Origin: Verrucomicrobiota bacterium
GTDB taxonomy: Bacteria > Verrucomicrobiota > Verrucomicrobiia > Limisphaerales > SIBE01
Assembly: GCA_016209525.1 (NCBI GenBank)
Contig: JACQWK010000576.1
Location: 1-43,399 of the forward strand
Length of the DNA: 43,399 bases
Direction: 5' to 3'
Below are positions 22,502-29,463 of this stretch, piece by piece. Every line of letters begins with the position of its first letter. The first letter of the stretch is position 1. The translations under genes and the position numbers were made by a program. The notes below the pieces were generated by a model, which saw only the letters and a program-made list of their open reading frames with translations, made no database searches and was not told the origin of the DNA.

Positions 22502-25500
22502 CAATGGACAACGTCGAGGCCGCTTACGAGCTTGCGCCCATCCAGGAAGGGATTCTTTTTCACTCCCTGCTGGAGCCCGAGGCTGGTTTTTATGTGGAAC
22601 AGTTCCTCTGCACGCTCCATGGGCAACTCGACCTCAATCTGTTCGCGAAAGCATGGCGGGCTATCGTCGCCCGGCACGCCGTGCTCCGGACCAGCTTTTC
22701 GTGGCAACAACCGGATCAACCGATGCAGCGAGTGCATCGGGAGGCCGAGCCGGTCGTGGACGTGAGCGACTGGCGATCACTGTCGCAAGCCGACCAAACC
22801 CACCGGTTGGAGAGTTTTCTCAAAGCCGACCGCCGGCAGGGCTTCGTGTTCGGAGAACCGCCCCTCCTGCGCTTGAGTCTCTTCCGCGTCGAGGACTCTC
22901 AGCATCAGTTTGTCTGGACGTTTCATCACGCGCTGCTGGATGGCTGGTCGTATCTCATCGTGCTGAAGGAAATCTTCTCCCTCTACGAATCCTGGGCTCA
23001 GGCTGTGCAAGTGGAATTGAAGCCCATCCGGCCTTATCGAGATTACATCGCGAGCCGGGCGCACCTCGACCTGAGCCAAGCCCAAAACTTCTGGAGGGAG
23101 ACGCTCAAAGGATTCCGGGGATGCACGTTCCCAATCCGGATCGAGGCTAGGAGGCTGTTTGAAAAGGCTGTTTTGGGTAGCACAGGCTGCCAGCCTGCTC
23201 CGTCCGAATCGACGCAGAAGGAGACCGGCTTCGGCGAGCAATGCCTGCGTCTCGGTGTTGACCAAACCGATGCCCTGCGCGACTTCGCGCGGCAACATCG
23301 GCTGACTCTGAGCACTTTGATCCAGGGCGCGTGGGCGATGCTCGTGAGCCGCTACACGGCTCAGCCCGATGTTGTCTTTGGCGCTACGGTCTGCGGGCGG
23401 CCACCGGATTTGGAGGGAATCGAGTCGATGGTGGGTGTGTTCATCAACACGCTTCCGGTGCGAATCGCCGTGACCGGGCACTCGTCCGTGGTGAGCTGGC
23501 TGAAAGAACTCCAAGCGCGATGGATTGAGTTTCAACGGTACGAAGACACGCCGCTGGCGGTCATTCGAAGGTGCGGCGAGCTTCCGGCGGATCTGCCGCT
23601 TTTCGAGAGCATCGTTGTTTTTGAAAACGTTCCTGAGGATGCTTCGTTGTGGGAACGGGGACAAAGTTTGAAAATCCGGAATGTTCGCTTCCTCTCGCGA
23701 ACCCATTATCCACTCACGTGCATGGCTCATGCCGGACGCGAAATGGCCGTCTCGCTCAGTTACCGGCGAGATTGTTTCGAGGATGGGGCCGTGAGCCGGA
23801 TGCTCGGCCATCTGCGCACCCTTTTGGAGGGCATCACGCGAAATCCTCGGCAGCGAATCAGAGACTTGTCTCCTCTGACACCGGAAGAGCGCCAACACCT
23901 CGTCGTGCAATTGAGTCCGCCTTCAGGTGAACGGCCACCCGCAAAGCTCATTCATGAGTGGTTCGAAGCGCAGGCGGAGAAGACGCCAAACTCCGTCGCC
24001 GTGGTCGGCCAGAACCAACGGCTCACGTATCGCGAACTGAATGACCAGGCCAGCCGCCTGGCAGGGCAATTGTGCCGCCTTGGCGTAGGCCCGGAGGCGC
24101 TGGTTGGACTTTGTGTCGAGCGTTCTCCTCGGATGCTCGCCGCTTTGCTTGGGATTCTCAAAGCCGGCGGGGCCTACCTCCCGCTGGATCCTGCCTACCC
24201 GCAAGCGCGATTGGCTTTCATGATCACGGATTCGCAGGCTAAGATCGTGTTGACGGAGAGAAAGCAGCTCGAGCGGCTGCCGCCGGGCCAGCAGATCGTT
24301 CTCTGCCTCGAGGCGCTGGAACCGACGCCGGGCGCGGAAGCTGATGTGAATTGTCCGTCTGAAGATGAATGGTCGAATCGTAGCCGCCGAGGCGACGAGG
24401 CGGACATCTTCCAATCCAAAATCGGAAATCCAAAGTCCAAAATCAAAGACCGCCTCCTCATGTCGGCGGCTACGGATTGTGGTTTCGATACAAGCGGTGC
24501 GCCATGCGAGCAGGGCAGCGCCACGCATCCGGAAAACTTGGCGTATGTGCTCTACACCTCCGGCTCGACCGGCCAACCCAAAGGGGTGTCGGTGGAGCAT
24601 CGCAATGTGGCCGCGCTGATGGCGTGGGTCCTCGCCACGTTCGCTCCCGAAGAACTGCAAGGCGTGCTCGCCTCCACATCGCTTTGTTTTGACTTGTCGG
24701 TTTTTGAAATCTTTGCGGCCCTGGGCTCGGGTGGCAAAGTCATCCTAGCCGACAATCTGTTGCACTTGCCGACGCTGCCGGCTGTGAATGAAGTCACTTT
24801 GATCAACACGGTGCCTTCGGCTATGACCGAACTCCTCCGTTTGGGTGGAGTCCCGCCTTCGGTGCGAACCATCAACCTTGCCGGCGAGCCGCTGTCGGCC
24901 CAATTAGTGCGGCAAATCTATGAGAACACTTCGGTCCGGCGCGTTTTTGATTTGTACGGGCCGACTGAGGACACGGTCTATTCGACGGCGGCCGTGCGGC
25001 GGCCCGACGGGCCGGTCACCATTGGCCGTTCTCTGGCTTACCGGCAGGCATTTATTCTGGATGCCGGCCTGCAACCCGTGCCCATCGGTGTGCCAGGTGA
25101 ACTCTTCCTGGCTGGCCGCGGTCTTTCGCGCGGCTATCTGCACAGGCCGGAGTTGACCGCGGAACGGTTTATTCCGAATCCGTTCGCTGCCGAACCCGGC
25201 GCCCGGCTGTATCGGACCGGGGACTCGGCGTGCGGTCTGCCCGGCGGCGACACTGAGTTTCTAGGACGCAAAGATCATCAGATCAAGTTGCGCGGTCATC
25301 GCATCGAATTGGGTGAAATCGAAGCTGCGCTCCGCGAGCATCCGGCGGTGCGCGAAGCCGTGGCAGCCGTCTGCGAACCCGGTCAGAGTCTGGTCGGTTA
25401 TGTGGTCTTGAAAGCGACCGCGCCCATCGACCTGGGGGATCTTCGGCGATTCGTGGCCGATTTGCTCCCCGCCCACATGGTGCCGGCCTCCTTCGTGGTT

Positions 25501-25965
25501 TTGGATGCAATCCCACGAACACTGAACGGAAAAGCGGATCGGCGCGCGCTTCCAGCGCCACAAACGTCCGGAGTGGAGCCGCCCGGTGATGAGTGCGCTG
25601 TGCGGACAGACACCGAGCGGATTCTGCGGGAGATTTGGAGGACGGTCTTGGGAATCGATCGGATCAAGGTGAACGACAATTTCTTCGAGTTGGGAGGACA
25701 CTCGTTGTTGGTGACACGAGTGATCGCCCGCGTGCGATCGCAATTCCAGATCGATGTGCCGCTTCGTGTCCTATTTGAGTGCCCCACCATTGCCTCGCTG
25801 GCGTCCGAGATCGAAAGACTGCTGCTCGACGAAGCCAGAGATGTCCATCAAGATTCTGGAAAGCCTGCGCGCGCGCTGGCTGGGAGGGACACACCATCAG
25901 ACAACAAGAGAACAGGCGACCCTGCCAAGCAGAGCCGCCTGTCCCACTTCCTGAGCCCACGCTGA
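22498..25965 (+). CDS. NRPS module, C-A-PCP
   Basis: The product is 1155 residues, a normal-length elongation module. The GTG at 22498 overlaps the upstream stop; an ATG at 22504 is an alternative start. The condensation domain has PIQEGILFHSL and the intact HHALLDG (143-149), so it should be active. The A domain has A3 YTSGSTGQPKG near 686, A4 Asp732 in FDLSVFEIF, A5 DLYGPTED and A10 NGKADRRAL. Pocket residues read D-L-F-N-N-A-L-V-Y-K, close to the DLFNNALTYK that I recall for alanine in microcystin synthetase McyA, so Ala or a similar small residue is inferred. The A7 region reads YRTGDSACGLPGGD, degenerate after the key Asp. PCP Ser1069 is in LGGHSLL. It ends with about 50 further residues and no thioesterase or reductase. 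Confidence 0.95.
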   Translation: MTMDNVEAAYELAPIQEGILFHSLLEPEAGFYVEQFLCTLHGQLDLNLFAKAWRAIVARHAVLRTSFSWQQPDQPMQRVHREAEPVVDVSDWRSLSQADQTHRLESFLKADRRQGFVFGEPPLLRLSLFRVEDSQHQFVWTFHHALLDGWSYLIVLKEIFSLYESWAQAVQVELKPIRPYRDYIASRAHLDLSQAQNFWRETLKGFRGCTFPIRIEARRLFEKAVLGSTGCQPAPSESTQKETGFGEQCLRLGVDQTDALRDFARQHRLTLSTLIQGAWAMLVSRYTAQPDVVFGATVCGRPPDLEGIESMVGVFINTLPVRIAVTGHSSVVSWLKELQARWIEFQRYEDTPLAVIRRCGELPADLPLFESIVVFENVPEDASLWERGQSLKIRNVRFLSRTHYPLTCMAHAGREMAVSLSYRRDCFEDGAVSRMLGHLRTLLEGITRNPRQRIRDLSPLTPEERQHLVVQLSPPSGERPPAKLIHEWFEAQAEKTPNSVAVVGQNQRLTYRELNDQASRLAGQLCRLGVGPEALVGLCVERSPRMLAALLGILKAGGAYLPLDPAYPQARLAFMITDSQAKIVLTERKQLERLPPGQQIVLCLEALEPTPGAEADVNCPSEDEWSNRSRRGDEADIFQSKIGNPKSKIKDRLLMSAATDCGFDTSGAPCEQGSATHPENLAYVLYTSGSTGQPKGVSVEHRNVAALMAWVLATFAPEELQGVLASTSLCFDLSVFEIFAALGSGGKVILADNLLHLPTLPAVNEVTLINTVPSAMTELLRLGGVPPSVRTINLAGEPLSAQLVRQIYENTSVRRVFDLYGPTEDTVYSTAAVRRPDGPVTIGRSLAYRQAFILDAGLQPVPIGVPGELFLAGRGLSRGYLHRPELTAERFIPNPFAAEPGARLYRTGDSACGLPGGDTEFLGRKDHQIKLRGHRIELGEIEAALREHPAVREAVAAVCEPGQSLVGYVVLKATAPIDLGDLRRFVADLLPAHMVPASFVVLDAIPRTLNGKADRRALPAPQTSGVEPPGDECAVRTDTERILREIWRTVLGIDRIKVNDNFFELGGHSLLVTRVIARVRSQFQIDVPLRVLFECPTIASLASEIERLLLDEARDVHQDSGKPARALAGRDTPSDNKRTGDPAKQSRLSHFLSPR
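24380..24474. repeat. R2 repeat upstream of A3 in gene 3
   Basis: Translated SRRGDEADIFQSKI ... KDRLLMSAAT. The position in the A domain is the same as in genes 1 and 2. Confidence 0.9.
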
Positions 25966-26539
25966 GCCCGTTGAGTTAATACTCGGCAGGCTCCGGCAAA
26001 ACTTTAGCCCTGCTGTCTTGGCCGTGCTCCGGTGACCCGCCTGCGGAAGAAAGGCGACTCCACCCGGAGCCGCCTCGCTTGAGTAAACGACAGACAAACT
26101 CATTGAGCCTGACTGTCGCAAATGAAAAGAGCAGGGGGCGTGCCCATCGTGGGCCTGAGAAGATCGGGAGCGTCGAAATCTGGATTTCGGACGAGCTTCT
26201 AAGTCTCTGGGACAGACTGTGCCCCTTGGTGTCTGGACGTAGCGTTTCCCCCAATCCTGACTCAAAAAACGTCTAACATCCAACATTCAACATTCAACTT
26301 TCAACCAAGCCATCGGTTGAACGTTGGGAGTTGAGCGTTGAGCGTTGAAAGTTAGCCGAAAGTTCACGGCTACCCGTGTTGCCAGACTCCTGGACGAGCA
26401 ACGAACAAGGTTTGCCAGGACTGAAAAGCGTGGAAAACGCTCAACGCTCAACGTTCAACTTTCAAGGGAAGGAGAAGTTGGGACTTGCTTCGGGCGGTTG
26501 GACGAATTAGGGAAGTTCGGAACAACCAAGGAGGAAACA
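25966..26539. other. Gene-poor spacer with heptamer repeats
   Basis: I see no convincing gene. A minus-strand open frame at 25976-26254 has no recognisable domain and may be repeat sequence. From about 26271 to 26354 and again at 26434-26466 the DNA is built of TTCAAC/GTTGAA-type units (for example CAACATTCAACATTCAACTT and GGTTGAACGTTGGGAGTTGA). These run into the S23-type gene. A Shine-Dalgarno AAGGAGGAAAC lies at 26528-26538. No terminator for the NRPS operon could be identified. Confidence 0.6.
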
Positions 26540-26923
26540 ATGACTGAGAAGATATTTGACCTGGAAGAACGGCTGTTGGAGTACGCGGCGGAAATCATTC
26601 GACTGGTGGAGAGTCTGCCTCAAACCCGGGCCGGCAATCATGTCGCGGGCCAGTTGTTGCGGTCGGGGACGTCGCCATTGCCGAACCACGGTGAAGCTCA
26701 GGCAGCCGAGTCGCGGAATGATTTCATCCACAAGTTGAGCGTCTGCCTGAAGGAGCTTAAAGAGACCCGCCGGTGGCTGCGCCTCGCTGCGCGCGTTCCG
26801 CTGGTCAAACCGGTGGACAAGGCCCGTTCGGTTCTGGAGGAGACTGAAGAGTTGATTAGAATCTTTGCGGCCAGTATCCGAACGGCGAAGAACAAGAAGT
26901 CGCGTCCGGGTTCGTCCGATTAG
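26540..26923 (+). CDS. Four-helix-bundle protein, S23/intervening-sequence family
   Basis: The product is 127 residues. The start at 26540 is supported by a strong Shine-Dalgarno (AAGGAGGAAAC, about 2 bases upstream). Family marks are FDLEERLLEYAAEIIRLVESLP, AGNHVAGQLLRSGTS, EAQAAESRNDFIHKL and LKELKETRRWLRL. Members occur as the ORF in 23S rRNA intervening sequences and, as Avd, beside reverse transcriptases of diversity-generating retroelements; most stand-alone chromosomal copies have no known function. No rRNA and no reverse transcriptase is present here. The gene is bracketed by heptamer repeats and a palindrome, which suggests a transferable unit (inference). The Lys/Arg-rich tail is typical of these proteins. 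Confidence 0.9.
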   Translation: MTEKIFDLEERLLEYAAEIIRLVESLPQTRAGNHVAGQLLRSGTSPLPNHGEAQAAESRNDFIHKLSVCLKELKETRRWLRLAARVPLVKPVDKARSVLEETEELIRIFAASIRTAKNKKSRPGSSD

Positions 26924-26972
26924 CATTGAATCCCGGTCGGGAAGACTCTGCGCGCCGAGAAACCAAGCAGAC

Positions 26973-27006
26973 AACGTTCAACGTTCAACGTTGAACGTTG
27001 AACGTT
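26973..27006. repeat. Perfect 34-bp palindrome after the S23-type gene
   Basis: AACGTTC units run inward and GAACGTT units run outward from a central AACGTT, so the whole 34 bases equal their reverse complement. It overlaps the space between the convergent S23-type gene and rpoN and could act as a bidirectional terminator-like hairpin or as a mobile-element end. There is no T-run. Confidence 0.9.
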
Positions 27007-27020
27007 CCGCTCCCAGAGCG

Positions 27021-28517
27021 CTAATAGACCTTCCGAAGGTGGGAAGGTAGAATGTTGAGCTCGGAACGATACTTAGCCACCGTTCGCCGCGCGATGACGA
27101 TCTCCTTCTGAGACAAGAGCTTGACGATTTCTTCGTCCGAAAGGGGCTTGCTTGGGTCTTCGTTTTCGATCATTTCGGAGATCATGTCCTTGACGCTTGT
27201 GTTGGAGAGTCCGACGCCGCTCGCCGTCTTGATGCCCGAGGTGAAGAAGTACTTCATTTCGAAAACCCCTTGGGGCGTTTGCATGTACTTTCCCGAAACC
27301 GCCCGGCTCACCGTCGTTTCGTGAACTCCAACGACTTCCGCAACCTGGACCATCGTCAAAGGTTTGAGGCGCGAGACGCCGTGTTCCATGAACTCTCGCT
27401 GCCGATTCACAATTTCTTTGGCGATGTTGAGGATCGTTTGCTGGCGTTGGTGGAGGCTCTTGATCAGAAATTTCCCGGCGCGGATTTTGTCCCGAATGTA
27501 CTCGCGCACCTCCGTGGTGCTGTCTGGCTGCGCCATGATATCTTTGTAGGTGTTGCTAATGCGCAGGTGGGGGACTTGGTCATTGTTGGTGTGGACGACG
27601 TAGTCTTCCCCGGCCTTTTGGACAAAAATCTCCGGGACAACGTACTGTTGGTTGTCCGGCAGGAATTCGCGGCCAGGCCTAGGTTCCATATGTCCGATGC
27701 GCTCCACCGCTTCCTGCACCTCTTCGACACTGAGGTTAAGTCCGCGCGCGATTTCCGGGATGCGCCGCTTCCCTAACGCGTCCATGTACTCGTCCACGAT
27801 GCGATACTCCAGGGTGTCTTTGCGCTCCGCGCGTTCGAGCTGAAGAAGCAAGCATTCCCTCAAATTCCTGGCGCCGATTCCCGGAGGATGAAAGCTTTGA
27901 ACGACGCGGAGCACTTCCATCACCTTGTCGGCCGGGATATTTGTTGAAAAAGCCAGATCGTCCACGCCATGTTGGAGATATCCATGCTCGTCAATGTTCC
28001 CGACGATCATTTCCGCAACGGGGCGTTGTTCCGGCGCAAGGTCGGATAAACGGACTTGTTCGAGAAGGTGTTCTTGCAACGAAGTTCCAGCGACAAGCGA
28101 ATCGAACATGAACTGGCGCTTTTCTTCGTCCTCTTGGCTGCGGCGGGAAGGGAGGTTGGTCTGGGCGAAATGCTCCCGCCACTCTTGATCCATCTGGGCC
28201 AGTCGCTCGAATTCCGCCTGAAAATCATCGACGGGACCGGAGGGTTTCTCAGTCGCCGGATCGAACGTCACATCGGCGGGCGGCTCACTGGGATCAGGCG
28301 GCTCCGCGGGCTGTTCGTTTTCCCGGCCCGTTTTTAGCTCTTGTTCGCCTTCCGTCGCGAGCACCTCCTCCAAGACGGGATTCTGCTGAAGCTCCTGTTC
28401 GATCAGAGCCTTCAATTCCAAGGTCGGCGCCTGCAACAACGCCAGGGATTGCTGAAGCTGCGGCGCCAGCACCTGCGACAGCGCCATTTTTTGCGATAAG
28501 TGTAGGCCTTGAGCCAT
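27021..28517 (-). CDS. rpoN: RNA polymerase sigma-54 factor
   Basis: The product is 498 residues, a normal length. Sigma-54 recognises -24/-12 promoters and needs AAA+ activators. Region I is visible as QKMALSQVLAPQLQQSLALLQ-type sequence at the N-terminus, followed by an acidic Pro-rich region II (about 70-100), the core-binding domain, a helix-turn-helix (VQVAEVVGVHETTVSRAV, near 390) and the RpoN box ARRTVAKYR at about 476. The gene converges on the S23-type gene and diverges from the metallo-beta-lactamase-fold gene. No bacterial enhancer-binding activator is in the window, so a role in the NRPS operon is not indicated. Confidence 0.97.
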   Translation of the reverse strand: MAQGLHLSQKMALSQVLAPQLQQSLALLQAPTLELKALIEQELQQNPVLEEVLATEGEQELKTGRENEQPAEPPDPSEPPADVTFDPATEKPSGPVDDFQAEFERLAQMDQEWREHFAQTNLPSRRSQEDEEKRQFMFDSLVAGTSLQEHLLEQVRLSDLAPEQRPVAEMIVGNIDEHGYLQHGVDDLAFSTNIPADKVMEVLRVVQSFHPPGIGARNLRECLLLQLERAERKDTLEYRIVDEYMDALGKRRIPEIARGLNLSVEEVQEAVERIGHMEPRPGREFLPDNQQYVVPEIFVQKAGEDYVVHTNNDQVPHLRISNTYKDIMAQPDSTTEVREYIRDKIRAGKFLIKSLHQRQQTILNIAKEIVNRQREFMEHGVSRLKPLTMVQVAEVVGVHETTVSRAVSGKYMQTPQGVFEMKYFFTSGIKTASGVGLSNTSVKDMISEMIENEDPSKPLSDEEIVKLLSQKEIVIARRTVAKYRSELNILPSHLRKVY

Positions 28518-28628
28518 TGATCATAGTCTAAGCAGGTTCGTGAATATCTCAAGCAAAACTCGGCATGCGGATTGCTAGAAGGGTAAAAGGATTGCTCCCG
28601 CCAACGGCACCGCTTAACTTCGGAAGTC

Positions 28629-29420
28629 GTGGCTGTTCGATTGACGATCCTCGGGAGCGGTTCCGCCGGTAACTGCGCTTACTTGGAAACGGATCAGACC
28701 CGGCTCCTCATCGACGCGGGGTTTAGTGGTCGCCAAATCCGGAAGCGTCTCGCACAGATTGGGCGCGCGCCGGAGGGTCTCAACGGGATACTCCTCACAC
28801 ACGAACATTCCGACCACGTCCAGGGACTCGTGGGACTCAGCGCCAAGCTTCGTGTTCCTGTGTACTGCAACCGGCTGACCCAGGAGGCAGTCGAGGAACA
28901 ACTCCAAGTGAAACTCGACTGCCGCATCTTTGAGACCGGAGCGAGCTTCGAAGTCGGCGACGTGACCGTGGATACCTTCAGTGTGCCGCACGACGCCTTT
29001 GATCCAATCGGCTTCCTTCTGAGAACCAGCGCCGCGCACATCGGCTTTCTCACGGACCTTGGCCATGCCACCAAACTCGTGATCGAGCGCGTCCGAAGCG
29101 CGAACGTCCTGATCCTTGAGACCAATCATGATCTGAAGCTGCTCCAGGACGACCCGAAACGGCCCTGGAGCGTCAAGCAACGGATCATGAGCCGGCACGG
29201 TCATCTTTCCAACGATGCGGCCGCCGAGGTCGTGGAACAAATTGTGTCATCAGAACTTCGTCATCTGTACTTGGGCCACCTCAGCCGCGACTGCAACCGG
29301 CCTGAACTGGCCTACCGCATCGTGAGTGAACGGTTGGCCAAACTCGGCGCCAATCACACGGAGGTGAAATCGACCTCGCAAGATGCGCCGAGTCCCACTC
29401 TGGAGCTCAGACCGTCGTAA
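28629..29420 (+). CDS. MBL-fold metallohydrolase, YycJ/WalJ-like
   Basis: The product is 263 residues with a GTG start at 28629, giving MAVRLTILGSGSAGNCAYLE, the usual family start. The metal site THEHSDH is at 57-63; SVPHDAFDPIGF and LILETNHD supply further ligands, and LGHLSRDCNRPELA is characteristic of this subfamily. Relatives are cytoplasmic phosphodiesterase-like nucleases proposed to act in DNA or RNA processing. A 111-base divergent spacer separates it from rpoN. The last 20 residues are low-complexity and unlikely to be functional. Confidence 0.9.
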   Translation: MAVRLTILGSGSAGNCAYLETDQTRLLIDAGFSGRQIRKRLAQIGRAPEGLNGILLTHEHSDHVQGLVGLSAKLRVPVYCNRLTQEAVEEQLQVKLDCRIFETGASFEVGDVTVDTFSVPHDAFDPIGFLLRTSAAHIGFLTDLGHATKLVIERVRSANVLILETNHDLKLLQDDPKRPWSVKQRIMSRHGHLSNDAAAEVVEQIVSSELRHLYLGHLSRDCNRPELAYRIVSERLAKLGANHTEVKSTSQDAPSPTLELRPS

Positions 29421-29463
29421 GGCCGTTGTTTGAAAAGGTGGAAAGTGTCGTTCCGCCGCTCTC

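Noticed and set aside
25810..25965. Truncated thioesterase at the end of gene 3
   Set aside because: The tail after the PCP is about 50 residues and lacks GxSxG or any similarity to a thioesterase.
25976..26254. A 92-codon minus-strand frame after the NRPS operon
   Set aside because: No domain and no ribosome binding site. It may be repeat sequence, so I did not call it a gene.
26271..26466. CRISPR array
   Set aside because: The heptamer units are irregular, without constant repeats and spacers, and no cas gene is present.
26540..27006. Diversity-generating retroelement, because the S23-type fold is shared with Avd
   Set aside because: No reverse transcriptase, template repeat or variable repeat is visible nearby.
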